From CAZJNX01 sp964547415 (GTDB taxonomy: Bacteria; Pseudomonadota; Alphaproteobacteria; Rhizobiales; Amorphaceae), in contig CAZJNX010000075.1 of the NCBI GenBank assembly GCA_964547415.1, positions 1 to 20,866 on the forward strand: DNA of 20,866 nt, given 5' to 3'. Below are positions 14,484 through 20,866 of the stretch, piece by piece. Under the pieces are notes generated by a model. The model was not told the DNA's origin, did no database searches, and saw only the letters and a list, made by a program, of their open reading frames with translations. Each line of letters opens with the position of its first letter. The stretch's first letter is position 1. The translations under genes and the position numbers were made by a program.

Positions 14484-16007
14484 TCAGTTCACGTCGACGA
14501 GGAGCGACAGCTGGTTGTCGCCCCGCCGCGCGGCACGGTCGGTGAGGGTGGTCGGGTAGTCGCCGGTGAAGCAGGCGTCGCAGTACCGCGGTCGCGTCGG
14601 CTCCCGCCGCGGCTCGCCCGCCGCGCGGTAGAGGCCGTCGATGGACAGGAAGGCGAGGCTGTCCACGCGGATGAAGCGGGCGAGCTCCTCCACCGACATG
14701 CGGGCGGCGATCAGCTTGGACTTCTCGGGCGTGTCGACCCCGTAGAAGCAGCTGTCCGTGGTCGGCGGGCTCGCGATGCGCATGTGCACCTCCCGCGCCC
14801 CCGCCTCGCGCACCATCTCCACGATCTTGACCGACGTGGTGCCGCGCACGATGGAATCGTCGACCAGCACCACGCTCTTGCCCGACAGGACCGCCCGGTT
14901 GGCGCTGTGCTTCAGCCGCACGCCCATGTGGCGGATCGAATCGGACGGCTCGATGAAGGTGCGCCCCACGTAGTGGTTGCGGATGATGCCGAGGTCGAAG
15001 GGAAGGCCCGACGCCTCGGCGAAGCCGATGGCCGCGGGCGTTCCCGAATCGGGGACGGGCACCACCACGTCCGCGTCCGCGGGCGCCTCCCGGGCGAGCT
15101 CCGCCCCGATGCCCTTCCTCACGGTGTAGACGGTCCGGTCGTCGATGCGGCTGTCGGGGCGGGAGAAGTAGACGTACTCGAAGATGCAGAAGCGGGACGG
15201 CACCTTGCGGAACGGCCGCATGGAGGTGATGCCGCTCTCGGAGATCACCACCATCTCGCCGGGCTCCACGTCGCGCACGGTGCGCGCGCCGATGATGTCG
15301 AGGGCGCAGGTCTCCGAGGCGAGGATGAAGGCGCCGTCGAGGTCGCCGATGATGAGCGGGCGCACGCCGAGCTGGTCCCGCACGCCCACCATCAGGTTCT
15401 CCGTCATGGCGACGAGGGCGAAGGCGCCCTCCACCTGGCGGATCGCGTCGGTGAAGCGCTCCACGAAGGAGTTGTGGGAGGAGGTGGCGACGAGGTGGAT
15501 GATCGTCTCTGTGTCGGACGTCGACTGGAAGATGGAGCCGCGCTCGCGCAGCGCCCGCTGGATGGTGAGGGCGTTGGTGATGTTGCCGTTGTGGGCGATG
15601 GCGAAGCCCCCGCCCGCGAACTCGGCGAACAGGGGCTGGACGTTGCGCAGCACCGGCTCGCCCGTCGTCGAGTAGCGGTTGTGGCCGATGGCGGTGCGGC
15701 CCTTGAGGCGGTCGATGACGGCGGGGCGGGTGAAGTTGTCGCCCACGAGGCCGATGTGGCGCTCGGAATAGAAGTGGGTGCCGTCGTAGGAGACGATGCC
15801 GGCCGCCTCCTGCCCCCGGTGCTGGAGGGCGTGGAGGCCGAGCGCCGTGAGGGCGGCCGCGTCCTGGTGGCCGAACACGCCGAACACCCCGCACTCGTCG
15901 TGGAGGTGGTCGCCGTCCCCGTCCGCGCGGCGGCCGGCGAGGAAGGCGGCGTCGTCCCGCGCGGCGCGCCGCAGCCGGTCCCCGAGGGTGTCGATCAAGC
16001 GTACCAT
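14484..16007 (-). CDS. purF: Amidophosphoribosyltransferase
   Basis: The product (507 residues) catalyses the first committed step of purine synthesis: PRPP plus glutamine to phosphoribosylamine. The N-terminal Ntn glutaminase domain starts at Cys39 (DECGVFGVFG), so a 38-residue propeptide must be removed; HRGQEAAGI, HNRYSTTG and HNGNITN follow. The C-terminal PRTase domain has the PRPP loop VVLVDDSIVRGTTS. Cysteines in RFCIFEYVYF, DSCFYGVD and YCDACFTGDYP correspond to the [4Fe-4S] ligands of the Bacillus-type enzyme, so an oxygen-sensitive cluster is likely. It lies in the order cvpA-purF-SDR on the minus strand. Confidence 0.97.
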   Translation of the reverse strand: MVRLIDTLGDRLRRAARDDAAFLAGRRADGDGDHLHDECGVFGVFGHQDAAALTALGLHALQHRGQEAAGIVSYDGTHFYSERHIGLVGDNFTRPAVIDRLKGRTAIGHNRYSTTGEPVLRNVQPLFAEFAGGGFAIAHNGNITNALTIQRALRERGSIFQSTSDTETIIHLVATSSHNSFVERFTDAIRQVEGAFALVAMTENLMVGVRDQLGVRPLIIGDLDGAFILASETCALDIIGARTVRDVEPGEMVVISESGITSMRPFRKVPSRFCIFEYVYFSRPDSRIDDRTVYTVRKGIGAELAREAPADADVVVPVPDSGTPAAIGFAEASGLPFDLGIIRNHYVGRTFIEPSDSIRHMGVRLKHSANRAVLSGKSVVLVDDSIVRGTTSVKIVEMVREAGAREVHMRIASPPTTDSCFYGVDTPEKSKLIAARMSVEELARFIRVDSLAFLSIDGLYRAAGEPRREPTRPRYCDACFTGDYPTTLTDRAARRGDNQLSLLVDVN

Positions 16008-16071
16008 GGCCCGTGTCCGCTGCCTGGCCGGGGCGCCCGCCCGCCCGGTCCCGCCCCGTGTGGCCGCCGGC

Positions 16072-16743
16072 CTACTCCCGGCCCGCGCCCGCGCCGCCGC
16101 CGGACGTCGCGTCCTCGTCGGTGGACTGGATGAGCGCTTCCAGCCCCTGGCGGCTGCCCTCGTCGATGGTGGCGCCGTCCCCCGTCTCGGCGTTGCTGGT
16201 GCCGCCGATGGGGCTGGCGTTGATGCGCTGCTCGAAGCGGCGCTGCGCGTCCCGGAAGGTCTCGTCCGGGTTTTCGGGAAGCGCGGCGACGAGCTCCTCG
16301 CCCAGCCCGCTCAAGATGGGGTAGACGCGCGCGTTTGCAACGAAGGCCGGCTTGCTCTCCGGCACCAGCCAGTTGAAGAAGACGACCGCGATCACCATCA
16401 GCAGGATGCCCCGCGCCGCCCCGAAGGCGAAGCCGAGCGTCCGGTCGATGAAGCCGACGCGGCTGTCGATCACGTAGTCGGAGATCTTCATGGTGATCAG
16501 GCTGACGACGATCAGCGTCACCAGGAAGATGGAGAAGGCGGCGATGGCCGTGGCGATGAGCTCGTTCGACACGTACGCCTGCACGGTCGGCGTCAGCTCC
16601 TCGAACAGGAGGATGGCGGCCACGCCCGCCACCACCCAGGCGGCGATGGACAGGATCTCCCGCACGAAGCCGCGGAACATGGCGAGCAGCGCGGACAGGA
16701 GCACGATGGCGATGACGATCCCGTCGAGGAGGATGATGTTCAT
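16072..16743 (-). CDS. cvpA: CvpA family membrane protein
   Basis: This 223-residue inner-membrane protein has four predicted helices: IILLDGIVIAIVLLSALLAM, EILSIAAWVVAGVAAILLF, IATAIAAFSIFLVTLIVVSL and GILLMVIAVVFFNWL. The GFIDRTLGFAFGAARG loop is the CvpA signature. The C-terminal tail (about residues 150-223) is soluble, acidic and low in complexity. CvpA is named for colicin V production and is commonly found next to purF; its molecular role is still unclear, with links to envelope stress. ATG 16743 was chosen because the upstream extension to 17112 is arginine/proline-rich and has no membrane or domain content. It is 64 bases upstream of purF. Confidence 0.92.
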   Translation of the reverse strand: MNIILLDGIVIAIVLLSALLAMFRGFVREILSIAAWVVAGVAAILLFEELTPTVQAYVSNELIATAIAAFSIFLVTLIVVSLITMKISDYVIDSRVGFIDRTLGFAFGAARGILLMVIAVVFFNWLVPESKPAFVANARVYPILSGLGEELVAALPENPDETFRDAQRRFEQRINASPIGGTSNAETGDGATIDEGSRQGLEALIQSTDEDATSGGGAGAGRE

Positions 16744-17160
16744 CGTTGGTCTCGCAAAGCTAAGGCCGGCCGCCAGCGCGCCGGGCGCGGCACCCCGTGC
16801 GCCCCGATAGCGCGCCCCGGCCGTCCGGAAAAGCCCCGGGCCCGCGAGGCGCCCCGCATGGCCGCCCCGCCCCGGCGGGAGGATAGCGCATCCGGGCCCT
16901 TCGATGGGTTGCGAGCGGGCGGCGATCCCCGGCTTTTCGGCGCCGGGTGCCTTGCCGACCGCATGACTTCGAAGCCTCGCGCCGGCCGCTGACCGCGTCG
17001 ACCCGCGAGGGATCGACCCGGTCCACCCCCGACGCGCTTCCGGCGGCGGCGGCTCCGGCGGACCGTTGCCGGACGTCTCCCACCAGCGGAAGCGACCGGC
17101 ATCCCTCGGCACCCCTCGCAGCGATCGGCGCGATGCCGTGGGCGTCGCCGCGCGGTCGCC
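16744..17160. other. Gene-free gap between purS and cvpA
   Basis: These 417 bases contain only arginine- and proline-rich open frames without domain content. I looked on both strands for a purQ remnant (the FPGSNCD-type N terminus or a triad Cys context) and for a tRNA T-loop, and found neither. The promoter for cvpA-purF-SDR presumably lies here; no convincing hexamers were found. Confidence 0.55.
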
Positions 17161-17406
17161 TCAGCTTTCCTCGATGTCGATGGCGTAGCGCTCGATCACC
17201 GTGTTGGCGAGGAGGGTCTCGCACATGCGGCTGACCTGTCGGCGCGCCTCCTCCGGATCGGTCTCGGCGAGGGAGAGCTCCACGATCCGCCCCTGGCGCA
17301 CGTCGCCGACGCCGGCGAACCCGAGTGAGGCGAGCGCCCCCTCGATCGCCTTGCCCTGGGGGTCGAGGACGCCGTCCTTCAGCATCACGGTGATGCGGGC
17401 CTTCAT
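17161..17406 (-). CDS. purS: Phosphoribosylformylglycinamidine synthase subunit PurS
   Basis: This 81-residue protein is the full family length. PurS is the small dimeric subunit that holds PurQ (glutaminase) and PurL (synthetase) together to make FGAM from FGAR. Recognised by GVLDPQGKAIEGALASLGF, VGDVRQGRIVELSL and CETLLANTVIERYAIDI. ATG 17406 has GGAGGGAAGAGG just upstream. In most alphaproteobacteria purS is followed by purQ and purL; here neither follows, and the next minus-strand gene after a 417-base gap is cvpA. Confidence 0.95.
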   Translation of the reverse strand: MKARITVMLKDGVLDPQGKAIEGALASLGFAGVGDVRQGRIVELSLAETDPEEARRQVSRMCETLLANTVIERYAIDIEES

Positions 17407-17493
17407 GCCTCTTCCCTCCTCGCCGCCGCCGGCCAGCCCGGGCGATAGCCGACCGGCCCGCCGATGTCCAACCGCCCGGCGCTGCCTGCCGCC

Positions 17494-18525
17494 TCAGGCG
17501 ACGCCGAGCTTCTTCTGCAGGTTGGTGGAGGAGGTCGTGTACTGGAACACGATCCGCTCGTCCGGCGAGACGATGCGCTTGGCCGCCTGCGCCATCAGCG
17601 CCGCCTCGTGGAAGCCCGACAGGATCAGCTTCAATTTGCCCGGATAGGTGTTGATGTCGCCGATGGCGAAGATGCCGGGCTCGGAGGTCTCGAACTTCTC
17701 CGTGTCGACCGGGATCAGGTTCTCCTCGAGGTTGAGCCCCCAGTTGGCGATCGGCCCGACCTTCATGGTGAGCCCGAAGAAGGGCAGCATCCGGCTCGCC
17801 GGGACCGTCACCTCCCCGTCGGCCGTCTTAAGGGCGATGCCCGACAGCATCCCGTCCTCGCCCTCGAGGCGCGCCACCTGGCCGATGACGAGGTCCATCG
17901 CGCCCGCCTCCACGAGCGCGCGCATCTTGTTGACCGTGTCGGGCGCGGCGCGGAAGGCGTCGCGCCGGTGGACGAGGGTGAGGCGCCGGGCGACCGGCTG
18001 GAGGTTGAGCGTCCAGTCGAGGGCCGAATCGCCCCCGCCGACGATCACCACGTCCTCGCCCCGGAACGCCTCCATCCGGCGCACGGCATAAAAGACGCTC
18101 TTGCCCTCGTAGGCCTCGATCCCCGCGATCGGTGGGCGCTTGGGCTGGAAGGAGCCGCCGCCAGCGGCGATCACGATCGTCTTCGTGCGGAAGGTGGTGC
18201 CCGCGTCCGTCACCACGCGGAAGCGGCCGTCCTCGAGCCGTTCCACCTCGGCCACCATCTGGGAGAGGTGGAAGGTGGGCTCGAACGGGGCGATCTGCTC
18301 CATCAGCCGGTCGACCAGCCCCTGGGCGGAGATCGAGGGATAGGCCGGGATGTCGTAGATCGGCTTTTCCGGGTAGAGCTCGGTGCACTGGCCGCCGGGC
18401 CGGTCGAGGATGTCGACGAGGTGGGCCCTGAGGTCGAGGAGGCCGAGCTCGAACACGGCGAACAGGCCCACCGGCCCCGCCCCCACGATGACCACGTCGC
18501 ACTCGATCACGGCTTGCGCGTCCAC
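17494..18525 (-). CDS. Ferredoxin--NADP reductase, thioredoxin-reductase-like type (FNR2)
   Basis: This 343-residue flavoprotein transfers electrons between NADPH and ferredoxin in the cytosol. FAD-binding GAGPVG (15-20) is followed by CTELYPEKPIYDIPAYP, and a second dinucleotide motif, VVIVGGGDSALDW, binds NADPH. The ATG-like motif GIFAIGDINTYPGKLKLI and the C-terminal YTTSSTNLQKKLGVA are diagnostic of the YumC-type FNR. It lacks the CxxC redox motif of true thioredoxin reductases. GTG 18525 was chosen because GGAGAGGAAGG precedes it and the protein length then matches the family. The ferredoxin gene lies 95 bases upstream on the same strand, so the two likely form an electron-transfer pair. 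Confidence 0.93.
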   Translation of the reverse strand: MDAQAVIECDVVIVGAGPVGLFAVFELGLLDLRAHLVDILDRPGGQCTELYPEKPIYDIPAYPSISAQGLVDRLMEQIAPFEPTFHLSQMVAEVERLEDGRFRVVTDAGTTFRTKTIVIAAGGGSFQPKRPPIAGIEAYEGKSVFYAVRRMEAFRGEDVVIVGGGDSALDWTLNLQPVARRLTLVHRRDAFRAAPDTVNKMRALVEAGAMDLVIGQVARLEGEDGMLSGIALKTADGEVTVPASRMLPFFGLTMKVGPIANWGLNLEENLIPVDTEKFETSEPGIFAIGDINTYPGKLKLILSGFHEAALMAQAAKRIVSPDERIVFQYTTSSTNLQKKLGVA

Positions 18526-18620
18526 GCCTTCCTCTCCGCTCGTTCTTCGCCCCCGGGCCGTCCGGGGACATGGCGCACCGCGCCGTCCCCGTCGCCCGGG
18601 CAAGGTGTCGCCGCGCCGCG

Positions 18621-18941
18621 TCAGGCCTGCCGCTCGGGCACGCGCACCACGAGGCCGTCGAGATCGTCCGTCACCTTGATCTGGCAGGACAGGCGGGAGT
18701 TCGGCCTCACGTCGTAGGCGAAATCCAGCATGTCCTCCTCCATGGGCTCGGGCGAGCCCACCTTCTCCTGCCACCCCTCGTCCACGTAGACGTGGCAGGT
18801 GGCGCAGGCGCAGGCGCCGCCGCACTCGGCCTCGATGCCGGGCACCATGTTGCGCACGGCGTTTTCCATGACGGTGGAGCCGACCGCCGCGTCGACCGTC
18901 ACGGGATCGCCGGCGTGGGGAATGTAGGTGATCTTTGGCAT
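18621..18941 (-). CDS. [2Fe-2S] ferredoxin, adrenodoxin/putidaredoxin type
   Basis: This 106-residue electron carrier has cluster ligands Cys40, Cys46, Cys49 and Cys86, in the spacing C-x5-C-x2-C-x36-C typical of the ISC-type and P450-partner ferredoxins. The ligand loop reads ECGGACACATCHVYVDEGW, so an extra cysteine, Cys44, sits inside the loop. The RLSCQIKV strand carries the last ligand. The likely redox partner is the adjacent FNR2; terminal acceptors could be Fe-S assembly, P450s or other oxygenases, none of which is in the window. A promoter-like element and palindrome lie directly upstream. Confidence 0.92.
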   Translation of the reverse strand: MPKITYIPHAGDPVTVDAAVGSTVMENAVRNMVPGIEAECGGACACATCHVYVDEGWQEKVGSPEPMEEDMLDFAYDVRPNSRLSCQIKVTDDLDGLVVRVPERQA

Positions 18942-18957
18942 CGTCTCTGTCTGTCGT

Positions 18958-18971
18958 CCGGGAGCTCCCGG
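18958..18971. repeat. Perfect 14-bp palindrome in the ferredoxin promoter
   Basis: CCGGGAGCTCCCGG is fully self-complementary, with no spacer. It abuts the -10 element of the predicted ferredoxin promoter on its downstream side, where a repressor would block initiation. In DNA this GC-rich, chance palindromes are more frequent, so function is only suggested by position. Confidence 0.45.
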
Positions 18972-18999
18972 GACATAGCAGGTCGCGTGCGAACTTCAA
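18972..18999 (-). promoter_or_regulatory. Candidate promoter of the ferredoxin gene
   Basis: Read on the minus strand, TTGAAG (18999-18994) and TATGTC (18977-18972) are 16 bases apart. The predicted start of transcription, near 18965, leaves a leader of about 25 bases before the ATG at 18941. It is one of the better matches to a sigma-70-type promoter in the window. Confidence 0.45.
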
Positions 19000-19116
19000 C
19001 CGAGGCCGCCCGCTTCCCCCTTGCGGCGGCGGGCGGCGATGGACAAAGGGCGGCGGGCGCCCACCTTCGGCCACGGACGCGGACCGGAACGCAGCGCAAC
19101 GGAGGCGAGGGGACGG

Positions 19117-20236
19117 ATGGGTTTCGCGGGGCGTGTGATCCTCCTCGCCGCGGCGACGATCGCGGTGCTCTACGCCTGGCAGCTGCTGCCCCTCCTCGAG
19201 GACCGCCTCCTCGGGACGGGCGAGCCCCGCCTCGTCACCGCCCGCGGCGAGCTCGCCGCCGACGAGCGGGCCACCATCGCCCTGTTCGAGGCGCGCAAGG
19301 ACAGCGTGGTGTCGATCTCCACTGCCGAGCGCGTGGTCGACCGCTTCACCCGCAACGCCTACGACATCCCGCGAGGCACGGGCTCGGGCTTCGTGTGGGA
19401 CGAGGCGGGCCACGTCGTCACCAACGCCNNNNNNNNNNCACGTGATCGAGGGCGCCTCCCGCGCCACGGTGCAGGTGGCGGACGGGCGGGCGTTCCGCGC
19501 CTCCCTCGTCGGGGTCGATCCGTCCAACGACCTCGCCGTCCTCAGGATCGGGGTGCGGCCCGGCGAGCTGCCGCCGATCCCGATCGGGACCAGCGCGGAC
19601 CTCGAGGTGGGGCAGAACGTGTTCGCCATCGGCAACCCCTTCGGCCTCGACTGGACGCTCACCACCGGCATCATCTCCGCCCTCGACCGGGAGCTGCCGA
19701 ACGACCGGGGCGGGCTCATCCGCGGCCTCGTCCAGACCGACGCGGCGATCAACCCGGGCAACTCCGGCGGCCCCCTCATCGACAGCGCGGGCCGCCTCAT
19801 CGGGGTCAACACGGCGATCTACTCCCCCTCGGGTTCGAGCGCGGGCATCGGCTTCGCCGTCCCGGTCGACACGGTGAACCGCGTGGTGCCCCAGCTGATC
19901 GCCCGCGGGCGCTACAGCCCGCCCGCCCTCGGGGTGTCGGTGGACGCGCGGGCGGACGCCATGCTGGCCCGGCAGGGGATCGAGGGGGTGATGGTCCTCG
20001 GCGTCGAGCCCGGATCGGCGGCCGAGCGGGCGGGGCTCCGGGCGGCCCGCATCGGCCGCGACGGCGCGGTGGTCCCGGGCGACGTGATCGTCGCGATGGA
20101 CGGGACGCCCATCGCGAAGACGGAGGACCTGTTCGCCGCCCTCGACCGCCACGGCCCGGGCGACACGGTCACCATCGAGGTCCTGCGGGACGGCGGGCGG
20201 ACGCGCCTGGAAGCGACCCTCGACGCGGGCCGCTGA
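19117..20236 (+). CDS. DegS/HtrA-like membrane-anchored serine protease (contains 10-N gap)
   Basis: This trypsin-like protease of the HtrA family degrades or senses misfolded envelope proteins. One N-terminal membrane helix (VILLAAATIAVLYAWQLLPLL) anchors it with the catalytic part in the periplasm. With the Ns at 19429-19438 removed, the frame is continuous (369 residues) and the triad is complete: His105 (VVTNAHVIEGA), Asp135 (DPSNDLAVL), Ser213 (INPGNSGGPL). A single PDZ domain follows (about 260-365: GVMVLGVEPGSAAERAGL, VVPGDVIVAMDGTPI). One PDZ plus an anchor is the DegS-like architecture. The Ns break the written frame because 10 is not a multiple of three. ATG 19117 follows GGAGGCGAGGGG. 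It is convergent with an ABC ATPase gene after 17 bases. Confidence 0.92.
19429..19438. other. Assembly gap of 10 Ns inside the HtrA-like gene
   Basis: Ten undetermined bases are placed between GCC (Ala104) and CAC (His105). Joining the two sides directly gives the canonical protease motif VTNAHVIEGA and restores the frame, so the true missing length is probably zero. Confidence 0.9.
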
Positions 20237-20253
20237 ACGGCCGGGGCGCCCCG

Positions 20254-20866
20254 TCAGTGGGACAGGATCTGGCTGAGGAACAACTTGGTGCGGGGGTGCT
20301 GCGGCTGAAGGAAGAACGGCTCGGGCGCGTTCTCCTCGACGATCTGGCCCTCGTCCATGAAGATCACCCGGTTCGCCACCTGGCGGGCGAAGCCCATCTC
20401 GTGGGTGACGCACAGCATGGTCATGCCGGAGGTGGCGAGGTCGATCATCACGTCGAGCACCTCCTTGATCATCTCCGGATCGAGGGCGGAGGTCGGCTCG
20501 TCGAACAGCATGACCTTCGGATTCATGCACAGCGCGCGGGCGATGGCGACGCGCTGCTGCTGCCCGCCGGAGAGCTGGCCCGGGTACTTGTGCGCCTGCT
20601 CCGGGATCTTCACCCGGGTCAGGTACTCCATGGCGATCTCCTCCGCCTCGCGCTTCGGCATCTTCTTCACCCAGATGGGCGCGAGGGTGAGGTTCTCCAT
20701 GATGGTGAGGTGCGGGAAGAGGTTGAAGTGCTGGAACACCATGCCGACGTCGCGGCGGATCTCGTCGATCCGCTTCAAGTCGCCGGTGAGTTCGGTCCCC
20801 TCCACCACGATCTTGCCGGACTGGTGCTCCTCCAGGCGGTTGATGCAGCGGATCAGCGTCGACTTG
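20254..20866 (-). CDS. Polar amino-acid ABC transporter ATP-binding protein (AapP/GlnQ-like), 5' truncated
   Basis: This is the C-terminal 203 residues of an ATPase that energises uptake of amino acids. The window edge cuts it within Walker A (the first residues are KSTLIRCINRLEEHQSGKI). It has a Q-loop (GMVFQHFNLFPHLTIMENL), signature LSGGQQQR, Walker B VMLFDEPTSALDPEM and switch CVTHEMGFARQVANRVIFMD, and ends SQILSH, as in the AapP/GlnQ group. It is close in style to the general L-amino-acid permease ATPase AapP of rhizobia, but permease and binding-protein genes, expected upstream on this strand beyond the edge, are not visible. About 40 N-terminal residues are missing. Confidence 0.93.
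   Translation of the reverse strand, partial: KSTLIRCINRLEEHQSGKIVVEGTELTGDLKRIDEIRRDVGMVFQHFNLFPHLTIMENLTLAPIWVKKMPKREAEEIAMEYLTRVKIPEQAHKYPGQLSGGQQQRVAIARALCMNPKVMLFDEPTSALDPEMIKEVLDVMIDLATSGMTMLCVTHEMGFARQVANRVIFMDEGQIVEENAPEPFFLQPQHPRTKLFLSQILSH

Noticed and set aside
16744..17160. Degraded purQ between purS and cvpA
   Set aside because: No purQ-like N terminus or glutaminase motif could be found in any frame on either strand.
17407..17493. Possible small gene between purS and the ferredoxin reductase
   Set aside because: The gap is only 87 bases, contains the purS ribosome site and shows no start with a credible frame.
20243..20252. GGGGCGCCCC palindrome between the HtrA-like gene and the ABC ATPase gene as a terminator
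   Set aside because: It has no loop, is short and has no U tract; it may simply reflect base composition in a 17-base gap.
1..20866. Mobile elements, CRISPR arrays, tRNA or rRNA genes, phage or defence genes
   Set aside because: No transposase or integrase, no regularly spaced repeats and no tRNA T-loop or rRNA core sequences were recognised in the gene-free intervals.

Overview
The window looks like a draft contig from a very GC-rich (about 70-75 % over most of its length) alphaproteobacterium. Indications are the CvpA-PurF-SDR block, a PurS of alphaproteobacterial type, a type-2 ferredoxin-NADP reductase beside an adrenodoxin-like ferredoxin, an AapP-like amino-acid ABC ATPase, and frequent GTG starts with GTGA or ATGA overlaps. 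The assignment to a Rhodospirillales-like lineage is inference from gene content only.

The left end does not look like the rest. Bases 1 to about 249 are a fragment of a PilQ secretin on the minus strand. It runs without any gene boundary into the C-terminal third of an RND efflux permease on the plus strand (about 226-1059). The next gene, icd (1362-2588), has moderate GC and mixed codon use up to about base 2140, then switches abruptly to the 70-75 % GC, all-GC3 style of everything downstream. I read both points as probable assembly joins between different genomes, so bases 1 to about 2140 should not be assumed to belong to the same organism as the remainder.

From about 2.1 kb onward the layout is as follows. 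A DMT-family exporter (minus). A response regulator translationally coupled to a small cyclic-nucleotide-binding-like protein (minus). Divergent from these, an L,D-transpeptidase overlapping dapF (plus), which joins meso-DAP synthesis with meso-DAP cross-linking. A small quinol/antibiotic monooxygenase-like gene (minus), divergent from a four-gene plus-strand operon made of an agmatinase-family ureohydrolase and a complete NitT/TauT-type ABC importer. A minus-strand set of TRAP substrate-binding protein, thiolase-like protein and DUF35 zinc-ribbon protein. A minus-strand run of ferredoxin, ferredoxin-NADP reductase, purS, cvpA, purF and an SDR. Finally a DegS/HtrA-like membrane-anchored protease (plus, containing a 10-N gap) and the truncated ATPase gene of a polar amino-acid ABC transporter (minus, running off the right edge).

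The points most worth a second look are: the two suspected chimeric joins; an SDR next to purF that has lost both its catalytic Ser (now Cys) and Tyr (now Phe); a thiolase-like protein without the nucleophilic cysteine, coupled to a DUF35 partner; the ureohydrolase plus ABC importer operon as a candidate guanidino-compound uptake and hydrolysis system; and the N-gap in the HtrA gene, which appears to have a true length of zero. I saw no rRNA, tRNA, CRISPR array, insertion sequence or prophage.
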